Below, piece after piece: positions 43,453-53,225 of a stretch of 64,000 bases of DNA (the first letter of the stretch is position 1; each line of letters starts with the position of its first letter). The notes below the pieces were generated by a model that had not been told where the DNA came from, did not search any database, and was given only the letters and a program-made list of their open reading frames with translations. The translations under genes were made by a program, and so were the position numbers. This DNA is from Aquila chrysaetos chrysaetos (taxonomy: Eukaryota > Chordata > Aves > Accipitriformes > Accipitridae): assembly GCF_900496995.4 (NCBI RefSeq), contig NC_044027.1, forward strand, positions 14,842,743 through 14,906,742, read 5' to 3'.

Positions 43453-44745
43453 ACCCCCGGCGCGGCAGCGGGTTTTTGGACAGCAAAGACTGGAGCTGAG
43501 ACATGCAATGAACTGGGGGGTGTTGGCCCTCGGCAGAGCTGGGAGGCAGAGGCAGGGCTGCTTTGTGTTGAAGGGAGGATGCTGGTGGTTTTTTGTTTGT
43601 GGTTTTTTTTTTTTTTTTTTGAGCTTCACCATTTGCGTGGGGTTTGGGAGGCTGTTCGGTGAGCAAGGGGACCCCCCCCCCCGCCAGCTCTGCAAGCTGC
43701 TGGTGCAGCCATACCGTGCGGAATCCTCCCCGGGGAGATGCGGTGTAGGGTGAGCTGGTGGTCCCTGGGGTTGGCAGGGGGAGAAGGGCAAACGGACACA
43801 GTGGAACATCCTGCGTGGATTTGCAGGTGTATGGGAGGAGGGCTGGGGCAGCCTAAAAGCTGGGCCTGGATGAGTGATGCCAGGGTTTTACAGATAATTT
43901 GATGGAAAGAAAAACTGTTCTTAAGCCTCCTCCTCTGCTCCAGCGAGTGTCCGGCGGAGACATGTGCCCCGTTGAAAGGCTGGCACAGCCCTGTTGTGGC
44001 CACCCCATTCATGCCTGTTTACTCCAGGGGCAGCTTTGGCCCTGGTGGCTCTTTCCAAAGGGACACATTTCCCTCCTCGGGAGCCCTGATTTAGCAAACG
44101 GTTGTGTGTAGTCGTCCCCCCTCCCCGACCCCCCCCAAATCCCCTTGCCTGCCCTCCTCCAGCCCGAGCTGTGTGTTGGGGTTTGCCCAACACCTCCAAG
44201 CAATGCCATGGGCAGAGGGGACAGGCCACCTGCCACGGGGACACCCCCAGCACGACGTGCCAGCGGGAAATGCCCATCCATGGGCAGGTTTTGCGGGGGA
44301 CCCTGTGCTCTGCCGGGCTGCGCCTGCTCCAGCCCTTGGAGCATCGCTCCCCATCGCTCCCCGCAGCCGTACGGGAACATTTCGGCTGTTACTTCTGCTG
44401 CCCTCTGGGGACAGAGAAAACCCGTCCCTGGGCCAGCTCTGTCCCCAAGGACAAGTCTAAGCGCCCTCTGGAGTCCTGCCACACGGGAGAGGAGGGCTGT
44501 GTATCATAAAGCTTAAAAGAAGGTATTCTAATATTAATTATAAGTCTAAGATGTATAAAGTTCTCACAAACTGTGTTTTACTTCCAGAAAAAAAAAACAA
44601 ACTGTCACTTTAACTTTGTAAATATTTATGTAAACATTATTTACAAAACTTTGATATTATATATTATTTGATTGTATATGTACACAGTGTAAATACATTT
44701 GTACCTCTCTTGTATTCTAAATAAAAATTACTTGGAACATTTATC
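43453..44745 (+). other. PRDM12: PRDM12 3' UTR and poly(A) signal
   Basis: The 3' UTR starts GC-rich (T18 at 43603-43620) and becomes strongly AT-rich from about 44510. AATAAA is at 44720-44725 and cleavage is expected near 44745. The AT-rich end holds two Pumilio-type sites, TGTAAATA at 44617-44624 and 44688-44695. Confidence 0.8.
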
Positions 44746-45600
44746 ATTTAGAAGATGGATAGTATGGAGAGCTTTATTTTGCTATGTGCCGGGGAAGGAT
44801 GTAGCGGTTGGGATGAGTGAATGTTTTGATTAGCACACGGTGAATAACGAGACGTAGCATTGTCTGTTGGACCAAATAGTGCAGTTGGGAAGAGGAAAGA
44901 TGAGCTTTGGGAAAAACAAGCCCTTTTGCAGGTCTGAAAGAGAAGGGGCAAGCGCGGGAGCGGGTGGTATTATTTGGTCGGGTACCTCCCTGTCTCTATG
45001 TGTACAGTCTCTATTTGAAGCAACAGCTGTTGATATCCTTTGGTATCTTTCATGAAATAATGGTCATATTTCAGCTGTGATGGGCTACAGGTGCAAGTCT
45101 TGCTTGGAAGAATTACATTTGATTTTTTTGGTCTGGAGGAAGCAAAGCATTCACTGGAGGTCATCACTGGCTGCTTTTTCCTTGGTATTTTCTCAGCAGC
45201 TCTGAGAGCCTAACTGCCGTTTGAATTAAATGAGTAAAACTTCCACACATACTGTTGGAACAGCTTTATCAGGGGAAGAGGTAAATTCCCTGTCCCTTGG
45301 AGATGTTTCAGCCAAACCTGATCGTTGCTCGCCTTGCAGCCTGCTTGCTGCAGCGGTCACAGGGTGAAATCCCCTGGCCCCACTAATGCAGGAGGAGAGG
45401 CAGGCTGGCCGGCCTGCTGCCCCCATCCCACCCAGCTCCCTTCAGCCTCCCCGTACTTCACTGGCGGGGCTGTGGGTGCAACTCCAGCACCCTGCATTTC
45501 ACCTCGGAAGAGGATTAGAGGATTATCTTCAGAACACGGCGGGGGGGAAACAACTTGTGTGTGCACACAAATGCGCGGGCACCCCCAGAAATTGGAGGTG
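44746..45600. other. PRDM12-EXOSC2 intergenic gap
   Basis: About 0.85 kb between the PRDM12 poly(A) site and the EXOSC2 CpG island. I recognise no gene, RNA or repeat here. The composition rises from AT-rich to GC-rich towards 45600. Confidence 0.7.
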
Positions 45601-46064
45601 CTGCTTCCCTCCAGGGCAAACGCACCCTTTGCCCGTAGTCCTGCCTTTCGGCTGGGGGGGGCTCCCCCAAAGCGGGGTGCTGGGGCCCTGCGAGCCCCAG
45701 GCTGGGGACGCAGGGAGAGGCCCGTCGGGGCCTGGTGCCCCCCTGGTGCGGCAGGGCGGGCTCCCAGGGAGCTGGTCCCGGCCGTGGGGCTGCCTTCCCC
45801 GCTCAGCCCCACAGCCTGTCCGACGGCGTTGTAGGCACCCTGCCCTCACTAAACATGGCCCCTCTCTCTCTTTGGTTCCCAACGCGGCGAAGCCCACGAC
45901 TCCCTTTACTGCCAGGAACCAAAATGGCTGCCCAGAAACCTCACCGTCGCCCTCACTCACGATGGCGGCGCCGGCGCCTCAGGCGCCTTCTCGCCAGCAG
46001 CTAACATGGCGGGCGGAAGGCGCGTGTGGCCGAGGTCGCCGGCGCTGCGCCGCCCGCACTCAAG
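45600..46064 (+). promoter_or_regulatory. EXOSC2: EXOSC2 CpG-island promoter with YY1-like motif array
   Basis: GC- and CpG-rich sequence without a TATA box. ATGGC-cored motifs matching the YY1 site (AANATGGCGGC type) occur at 45855, 45924 (AAAATGGCTGCC), 45962 (CGATGGCGGC), 46006 (ACATGGCGGG) and 46065 (AAGATGGCTGCC), all in the same orientation. The last covers the start codon. Housekeeping TATA-less promoters often carry YY1 sites near the start; the array is seen, its function inferred. Confidence 0.7.
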
Positions 46065-46189
46065 ATGGCTGCCATCACCATGCGCTTGCCGGTGGCCCGC
46101 AAGGCGGTGGGACCGAGCGCGCCCCGGGGCGGCGAGAAGCACCTGGTGGCCCCGGGGGACACGATCACCACGGACACGGGCTACATGAG
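46065..46189 (+). CDS. EXOSC2: EXOSC2 exon 1
   Basis: It runs from ATG in CTCAAGATGGCT to donor GTGGGG (46190) and encodes MAAITMRLPVARKAVGPSA, then GGEKHLVAPGDTITTDTGYM. The last two bases (AG) make Arg with the first base of exon 2. Confidence 0.96.
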
Positions 46190-49100
46190 GTGGGGGCAGC
46201 GGCGGAGCGGGGCGGGGGGCGCCGGCTAGCCGGCCTCGGGCTCTCCTCAGGCGGCAGCTCTCTCCGCAGGGGCCACGGCACCTACGTGGACGAGGAGAAG
46301 CTCATCGCCTCGGTGGCCGGCGCCGTGGAGAGGGTGAACAAGCTGGTGTGCGTCAAAGCGCTGAAGACCAGGTGAGCGGCGGTCGCCTCCTCAGCGCGGG
46401 GAGCGCGAAGCCCGCCATCCGTGTCAGAGGAGGGCCGGGCCATTTTCTGGGGGGGATGAGGCGTTCTGACGGGGCCGCTCTCTCTCTGTCCCGCTGCTAG
46501 GTACAACGGCGAAGTCGGGGATATCGTGGTCGGCAGGATTACAGAGGTAAAGCTCGGTTTTTCCTGATGTGCCGTGGAGGAGGAGGGTGGCCCGCTGGGC
46601 GGCAGCCAGGCTGGCGTGTCTCGGTCCGATCCGGAGCGCTTCTGACGTTGCTAAAAACACGTTAATGTCTGTGCGCGGAGTCACTGTGAGTGCCCGGGCT
46701 TTAAACAAGATGAGGCTGGAAGTGGTCAGCAGAGCTGTCTCCTTCTGCAGCCTCGGCTGGCTGCAGGACCTCCCGCTCCGCTGAAGAGCTTCTGTTCAAT
46801 TTTTGAGTGTATATCCGCAGATTATTTTTCTTCTCCAGGTTCAGCAGAAGCGATGGAAAGTGGAAACCAATTCCAGGCTAGATTCAGTCTTGTTGCTGTC
46901 ATCTATGAATTTACCCGGTGGGGAACTGGTGAGTGTAGTTCACGCAGAGCAGCGCCAGAGCCCTGTCTTCTGCTTCCACAGCAGAAGCAGAGGCACTGGG
47001 AAGCTGTGGAGCCCTTCCCACAGTTAGCACAAGGGTAGTGTGGGGTTTTGTGGGTGGGTCTGTAGCACTCCAATATCTGTAACTCTCAGCGTTATTGGGA
47101 CGTAAACACTTCAGTGATCTAAAGGTGTGCTAGTCTGCCTGATTTTCCTTTGGTGACCAGATTGCGTTTTGCATGGCATCCTAAGGTCCCCCCGCAATGT
47201 AGGTATTAACTGATGTTTTCTTATTCTGAACTACACGTAAGTTTTCTCGCATTGTGCGTTTCAGAGAAGGAGATCAGCAGAAGATGAGCTTGCAATGAGG
47301 GACTACCTGCAGGAAGCAGACCTCATCAGTGTATCCTTCCACTGCTTGCGCTCGGACAGAACAGCCAAGGGGCACGGGGAGAACAGCCAGGTTTCAGCTG
47401 GCCTGGCTGCCAGGGAGAGCTCTCTGCCGGGGGCAGCCAGAGGCTGTTGGCACTGGGCAGCATTAGGGACCTTGTTTCCTTAAGCGGCGCTGACAGGCAG
47501 AGGTCCAGTCTGTATTTTCTGATGGGGCTTTATCACTGCACACCCGGAGTCTGAAATACGGGAAGGTAAGTTGTTCAAAAGCATTTGGTCTTGGCCTAAT
47601 TCTGCTCCGGTTGACTTGTATAAGGCCTTTTGGAGGGGTTTTTAAGAAAAAAGCTCTGGAGTAGAGCAGGATGTTGTTATAACCCATTCCTGCAGGTTAG
47701 GAAGAATCTTAGCTTCTACGTGGGAGCACCGAACAGAATTTCCCCAAAGCAGAGTGCCCTTGAGTTGCTCTTTGAGCTGCTGCTCTCCCTGTCCACAATT
47801 ACAGCCTGTTTCCCCCACTAGCCGCTTGGGATTTAAACCCTGGAGAGAAAAATCTTCGGACTCAAACTTCATCACTCCTTTTCTGCAGGCCATTGGCCCA
47901 TGACTTGTTTCTCTCTCCAGGGCTTTATTTTAGGCTTTACGCAGTTGGCATTTATCTCTGGTTTTGTGCATTGAAATAAGCCAAGGGGCCATTGGAGCCT
48001 AGGCTGCAGTTTGGGATTACCAGACCAAGGGTATTAGCACTTAAAAGATGAAAGCGAAGTGTGCGTATTGCACAAAGGGTGAAGGACAGCAATTGGATTA
48101 AGAGGGAAAGTGTTCTGCTAAATTGGGCCTCTCGCTTCTCATTTTTCTGCAGGGATGGTTGATGTGTAGTTACGACCAAGATATTATTAACATTTGTGCT
48201 AAGCACTTAGAGTATTCTTCATCTTCAAAGGACTGCACAGGCATTAGCTAATCCTCCCAGCACTCCCAGAGGCAGGCAGGTTTTATATTCACTGTTTCAC
48301 AGGAAAAGGTGTTAAAATTGACTGGTTCCTAGACCAGGAGGGGAGTGCATGTCGGTGACTTGACGTTATCTATGGTGTCTCATGTCTGTCATGTTGAGTC
48401 TCGTGGTCTCCTCTTCAGCTTGGCCAGGGTGTGCTCGTTCAGGTATCGCCCTCCTTTGTGAAACGCCAGAAGACTCACTTCCACGACTTGCCCTGTGGTG
48501 CATCTGTGATCCTCGGCAACAACGGTTTCATCTGGATCTACCCAACTCCAGAGCAGAAAGATGAAGAGGCAGGGGGCTTCACCACCAGCTTGGAGGTGAG
48601 GGTTCAGGGAAGATGAACCTTCTCCTACCAATGATGTTTTGTTAGTCTAACATAGTCAGAGGCACATGAATAACCTGAGACTTTCAAGATTTGGTATTAG
48701 GTTCATGGCAAAGCTTTTTTACAGTAGGCTTGCACTATTTCCTTGTGTATTCATCTCTTTTCCTCAGCCGGTTCCCTTGTCTGACCGGGAGGTGATCTCA
48801 CGGCTCCGAAACTGCATTGTGGCTCTCATTACTCAGAAGTTGATGCTCTTTGACACCAGCATCCTGTATTGCTATGAAGCATCCCTTCCTCATCAGGTAC
48901 AGAAACCAGTGTTGTTTACTTTATTCCACACTGTGGGGAGGGAATGAAAAGGCCACATCAGTTGCTGCTGGAGTCAGTAAATTAGGCGGTAGGCCTTCCT
49001 TTTGGCTTTCCAAAGCATTCTGCAGCAAGTGACAATATGAACTTCCCCCCTTCTGCGTAACATAAATTGCATTGTACATTTTCAGGGATAGTTTGAAGGG

Positions 49101-50442
49101 TTCTGCCTCTGGCAAAGTCCAACTATTCATATAGAGAAATAGTCCATTTTTTGATAGATATTGTGTATCACTTGTTGGGATTATGGACACTCTGTGATCC
49201 CTGTGAAAACAGTGTTAAATTTGGGATTGTATGAGGGGACGGTGCACTTTAAGAGCAAATGAAAAAGCAAGTGTCGTCTATTGTACAGAGACCAGTCTTC
49301 TGTTTGTATCCACATCCTGCACTGCTGGAAGGCTCTCTCAATTTGACCTCTTGCTGTACAGCTTTTCTCTGCGATTTCTGCCAGCACAATCACTGGGAAT
49401 TCTCTTCCTGTAAACAGATAAGATCTGAATTGGCTTCTGCTTTCATTCACAGTGGCAGCCTGCTCAGCTAGATGGGATGTTCTTTTGAACTATACTTCTG
49501 TTTAAGTCATCTCTCCCCTTCCCAAATACTGGTGTGTGTCCTTCAGGAGAGATTAGGAGTTGTCAGTAGCATCTCCTTTGATTTCTTACGGTCTCTGTAA
49601 GAATTGCTAACTCTGGCAAAGTTGACCTTGCGTTGGACCCTCTGCCATGATAGTCTCGTTTGACCAGAACCCTCTAAATTCACTTGCTGCTCACTGCTGT
49701 GTGCTGGGGACCCTTGTCTCCACAGAGTGTGCAATAGTAGTATTGTGGTTTAACCCCAGCTGGCAACTAAGCACCACGCAGCCGCTCACTTGCTCCCCCT
49801 GCGCCCCAGTGGGATGGGGGAGAGAATCAGGAAAAAAAAAGTAAAACTTGTGGGTTGAGATAAGAACAGTTTAATAGAACAGAAAGGAAGGAACTAGTAA
49901 CGATAATAATAACAATATTAAAATGACAATAATAATAATAAAAGGATTGGAATAAACAAAACAAGTGATGCACAATGCAGTTGCTCACCACCTGCCAACC
50001 AATGCCCAGTTAGTTCCCAAGTGGCAATTCCCCCCAGCCCCACTGCCCCCAGTTTATATACTGGGCATGATGTCACACGGTATGGAGTACCCCATTGGCC
50101 ACTTTGGGTCAGCTGTCCTGGCTGTGTCCTCTCCCAAATTCTTGTGCCCTTCCAGCCTTCTTGCTGAAAAATCTTGACTTAGTCTAAACGTTACTTATCA
50201 GCAGCTGAAAACATCAGTGTGTTATCAATATTCTTCTCATACTGAACCCAAAACACAGCACTATACAAGCTACTAGGAAGACAATTAACTCTATCCTGGC
50301 CGAAACCAGGACAAGTACTAGTTGCTTTTTCGTGCCAACGTTACTCTTCTTTCCACTCCAGATCAAGGACATTCTCAAACCAGAGGTGATGGAGGAGATC
50401 GTTCTGGAAACCCGACAGAGGTTGCTGGATCTGGAGGGGTAG
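46065..50442 (+). CDS. EXOSC2: EXOSC2 (RRP4), RNA exosome cap subunit (complete, 9 exons, 294 aa)
   Basis: Nine exons (125, 102, 46, 90, 66, 69, 177, 129 and 81 nt) join in frame into 294 residues; human EXOSC2 has 293. The protein is one of three S1/KH cap subunits on the exosome ring that guide RNA to the exonucleases, in nucleus and cytoplasm. The N-terminal part is MAAITMRLPVARK...LVAPGDTITTDTGYMRGHGT. The S1 domain lies at about residues 80-160 (GEVGDIVVGRITEVQQKRWK, LLLSSMNLPGGEL). The KH domain follows, with the loop GNNG at 199-202 in LGNNGFIWIYPTPE. The C-terminus includes EVISRLRNCIVALITQK and ASLPHQIKDILKPE. The ATG at 46065 has a strong context (A at -3, G at +4) and aligns with the human start; Met6 at 46080 is a weaker alternative. 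Confidence 0.98.
46270..46371 (+). CDS. EXOSC2: EXOSC2 exon 2
   Basis: The acceptor is CTCTCCGCAG ending at 46269 and the donor GTGAGC at 46372. Intron 1 is only 80 nt. It encodes GHGTYVDEEKLIASVAGAVE and RVNKLVCVKALKT. It ends two bases into an Arg codon. Confidence 0.97.
46501..46546 (+). CDS. EXOSC2: EXOSC2 exon 3
   Basis: A 46-nt exon between acceptor GCTGCTAG (46500) and donor GTAAAG (46547). It encodes YNGEVGDIVVGRITE, the first strand of the S1 domain. Confidence 0.97.
46839..46928 (+). CDS. EXOSC2: EXOSC2 exon 4
   Basis: The acceptor is TTCTTCTCCAG ending at 46838 and the donor GTGAGT at 46929. Thirty codons: VQQKRWKVETNSRLDSVLLL then SSMNLPGGEL, central S1 domain. Nearly identical to human. 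Confidence 0.97.
47265..47330 (+). CDS. EXOSC2: EXOSC2 exon 5 (followed by U12-type donor)
   Basis: The acceptor is GCGTTTCAG ending at 47264. Twenty-two codons encode RRRSAEDELAMRDYLQEADL plus IS. The donor at 47331 is GTATCCTTCC, the minor-spliceosome consensus and unlike every other donor in the window. Confidence 0.96.
47331..47496 (+). other. EXOSC2: EXOSC2 intron 5, U12-type (minor spliceosome) intron
   Basis: The 5' site GTATCCTT equals the U12-class GT consensus. A branch-site-like TTCCTTAAG (consensus TTCCTTAAC, 8 of 9) lies at 47476-47484, with the branch A about 13 nt before the acceptor AG at 47495-47496. That short distance is typical of U12 introns. There is no long pyrimidine tract before the AG. 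The intron is 166 nt and phase 0. Confidence 0.9.
47497..47565 (+). CDS. EXOSC2: EXOSC2 exon 6
   Basis: The acceptor is GCGCTGACAG ending at 47496 and the donor GTAAGT at 47566. It encodes AEVQSVFSDGALSLHTRSLK then YGK, the end of S1. The alternative AG four bases later would break the frame and lose the conserved Ala-Glu. Confidence 0.96.
48419..48595 (+). CDS. EXOSC2: EXOSC2 exon 7, KH domain
   Basis: The acceptor is CTCCTCTTCAG ending at 48418 and the donor GTGAGG at 48596. It encodes LGQGVLVQVSPSFVKRQKTH, FHDLPCGASVILGNNGFIWI and YPTPEQKDEEAGGF. The GNNG loop belongs to the divergent exosome KH fold. Confidence 0.97.
48768..48896 (+). CDS. EXOSC2: EXOSC2 exon 8
   Basis: The acceptor is TTTTCCTCAG ending at 48767 and the donor GTACAG at 48897. 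Forty-three codons: PVPLSDREVISRLRNCIVAL, ITQKLMLFDTSILYCYEASL and PHQ. Confidence 0.97.
49744..50313 (-). mobile_element. Solo LTR of an avian endogenous retrovirus, antisense in EXOSC2 intron 8
   Basis: A 570-bp element beginning TGTGGTTTAACCCC and ending AAACCAGGACA, so TG...CA termini with inverted similarity. Imperfect 5-bp flanks AGTAT and AGTAC (4 of 5) look like an aged target duplication. Read on the minus strand it has a TATATAA box (50054-50060) and, further on, an ATTAAA poly(A) signal (49870-49875), the U3-R-U5 order of an LTR. A/T-rich AATAATAATA tracts lie near 49905-49945. No internal viral coding sequence flanks it. I recognise the sequence as a family frequent in neoavian genomes, but the family name was not confirmed. 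Confidence 0.88.
50362..50442 (+). CDS. EXOSC2: EXOSC2 exon 9 with stop
   Basis: The acceptor is TTCCACTCCAG ending at 50361 and TAG is at 50440-50442. It encodes IKDILKPEVMEEIVLETRQR plus LLDLEG. The acceptor lies only 48 nt downstream of the end of an inserted LTR. Confidence 0.97.
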   Translation: MKDILKPEVMEEIVLETRQRLLDLEG

Positions 50443-51185
50443 GGCACATGGCCAGAAGCAGTCATTTGAAGTCCCAGCATGGCAGCTTTTGATTCTCAGT
50501 ACTTTTTTTTTCAGTGTTCTAGTCTCCAACGTTCATTCCACACTTCAGAAACCACCAAAATTCCTCATTTTAACTCCTAGGATACCTCCTGAGCCCTTTT
50601 AGTACAATAGTACTAAATAGTACTTAAGTACAATAGCCTTTTAGTGCAGCAGCCTGAAAAATTGATATCTGACCTTTATGAAGATGTAGATGCAATTGGG
50701 ACATATCTCATAGCACTTGTTGCTGTGTCTGGTGCCCCTGAACTTTGTGCAGAATGATAGAGAGGAAAAGATGTGTTTTGTGATGTTTCTCTCTCCCCAA
50801 AGGCTTTCTGAATGGTTTTGATTTTCCTTTACTATGATACAGACCTGCCAGTCAGTCCTCTGACTGAGAGCTTGTTTTTCTGTTTAAGACTGCAGAACAC
50901 AGGTACAAGTCTTTAGAGGACAGGAGTATCCACACCCTTGCTAACCACATTTTGGGTCTGACTGTTCATGGTTTCTATGTCTCAAGGGTATGAGATTGGA
51001 TGTGGCATGATGTGGCTGTCCACATGAGCCAGGAGCCATGAGTGAGCAGTGGCTTCTCAGTCTGTGTGCATCCTACTGGTCCTTATTTTATGCCTGATGT
51101 GGTGAGCTCCTCCTCTGAGGAGGCTCCAGTATTGTTTTCTATTAAATATTTTACATTTCAATAAATTTTTTTTAAACAGATCAGT
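50443..51185 (+). other. EXOSC2: EXOSC2 3' UTR
   Basis: From the stop codon to AATAAA at 51160-51165, the first canonical signal, in TTTCAATAAATTTTT. Its A/T-rich surroundings include a second-rank ATTAAA at 51141. Two later signals (53202 and 56494) could extend the transcript or belong to another one. Short TAGTACT-type direct repeats lie near 50600-50635. Confidence 0.65.
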
Positions 51186-53040
51186 CATTCAGGAGTGTGT
51201 GCATTAGCTTGTCTTTCTCCAGAATGAATTGGGTCTAGCTTGAGAGCTATGGTTGGCTCAAGTTTCCTTGTGCCAGGACAGTGAGAATGGTTGCAATGCC
51301 CTGTTATCTCCTCTTCAGCTGTTGCTCCTCATCCCATTCAAGCAGGACTTGACCTTCCTCTTCAGCATATCTTCTGTGCAGAGTTCCTCTGTAAGTAGAT
51401 TGCCTGGCATTGTTCACAGTGGCGCTCTCAACATTGCTTCCCTGCAGGATCCCATAGAGAGGTGTGTCATGCAGCAGCTGTGTTTGGGGGATGACAGGGA
51501 ACCCAGTATGACACTGGTGAAGATCCTCAGGCCAGTGGTTAGAGGTGGGCATGCTGAGCCAGATGTTGGCAGCCAGTCACTTGCCTTCTCTGTACAGAAT
51601 GGATGTGATGTTTTCCTTAGAACATCCTCTCAGATCTCTGGTGATATATTAGAGCCATTTGTATTATATATGTGTTGTGTATATATATTGTATTTGTATT
51701 AGAGCTGCTTGCACCACAGTGGTGTAATTCTTAAAAGGGATGAAAAAGCAAAATGTCTGGCCTAATTGTCCCTGAATCTAATTCTAACGTTGCAAATTCT
51801 CACGCTTGCCCCAGGCAAAAGGAAAAATTCTTTGCTCAATCTTTTCCTGGGAACTAGAAATACCCTTCGTTGCTTCTCATCTAGTTCAGACTGCTCTGCC
51901 TGTGGTCCAGAGTAAGCACTAGGAGACAGTTTCAGATTGTGTTTGTAGTATTTATCTTCCCCAGCAGCTCTGCCTCATTGCCCTGCCAAATAGCAAAGGC
52001 TGGATATCTGCCACCAGTGCTGCTACCTAAATACTAGAGCATTATGGAGCTCAGTGGCTAAGGACAAGCAAGGACATGGGTAATCCATTCTGCTGCTGCA
52101 CCACTCAAACTTCTGCCTGTGCTGCCTCTCTAAAATAGTACTTAACTTCTTGGGGAAATTGGTGGAATGCTCCACACAAGACCTGGGAATTGTTATTTTT
52201 GAGTTTTATGAGGATTCCCTAGTAAGTGTTGCAACAATCACATCCTCAAGATGACTTGGGAAATTTGAAAACTAAAGCTTGATGGTGACACTTTCAGGTC
52301 TGTGCATGAGGCTGGTAGCAGCATTATCCACATCTGCGTGGACAGGAACAATGCAAAAAAGCTAAAGGAAGGCTCCCTAAAAAGCTAGCAGCCTCTGAAT
52401 CTTTTAATTAGAAAAGTACCTCTTTTTTCTCTACAAAAGTGCTGTAGTTTAGCAGCTGTTTATCTTATTGCCATGCAGGGAGATTCAGGGATTTCTGCTG
52501 TGAGGCTTCTAGGTATAAGCAGATTGGGGATGTACAAGCAATGAGATAAAGTATCTGATGTTCCCTTTTTTTAAAGCACTTTTGAAGGCTGATGGAGAGG
52601 TCTGTAGTTAATCCAGTCAATCTCTTTGCATCTCTGCCACTTAAACAACTCTGTGTCAGTTAAAGGGCAAAGGGGTGAAGAGACTGTACTTCACTACCAC
52701 CTAGAGAGATTTGATACCTGGAAATGGTTCTGCTGAACTGGTAGACAAATGCAAAATGCTTCTCTGTCCTCAAGTAGCCACTCTGCAGGCATCTAAGGGG
52801 TCAGAAAGGGGTTGGGGGGATTATGAAGCTCTTGAAAGTGCTGTTGGTAATGTGGTGGAAACATGCTGAGGAAGTGTGCTCTGGAGGTGGTTAATTTAGA
52901 ATTGGATCATGCTCATGGGTACCAACCATGAGCTGTCAGACCTGCAAGGTGAGACAGTGCCAGGTTCTCATAACACAGATCTTAGGAAAAGGGAGCTGGT
53001 GTCTGCAGCAGGCTGTGTGGGCTGCACAGCTGAGTTGTTA

Positions 53041-53225
53041 CTTTCTTTTTTTTTTTTTCCTTTTCCTCTCTCTTTTTTTTGTTTTTCCCCTTGTTCTTTT
53101 TTTTTCATCCTCATAGCAGTCTTTAAGACTGTGGTCTATTTCCAGGCTTCTTACGCTAGCCCTCTCTCCCCATTGTGAACCTTTTTTGGTTATTTATGCT
53201 CAATAAAGAGTATACAACCTGAAAA
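53041..53225 (+). other. Candidate terminal exon signals (polypyrimidine tract, AG, AATAAA)
   Basis: About 70 nt of nearly pure T/C lead to TCATAGCAG (AG at 53115-53116 and 53118-53119). About 85 nt later comes AATAAA at 53202-53207. This is the layout of a 3' terminal exon, but no partner exon was found. Simple-sequence origin is equally possible. Confidence 0.35.

Noticed and set aside
45386-46375. 329-codon frame covering EXOSC2 exons 1-2
   Set aside because: Only its last part coincides with the EXOSC2 exon 2 frame; it reads through intron 1 and the promoter.
51253-51702. 149-codon + strand frame, with an 82-codon frame opposite
   Set aside because: Not recognised; no splice partners, no signal peptide, ordinary stop spacing nearby. 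Could be an old repeat fragment, but nothing supports it.
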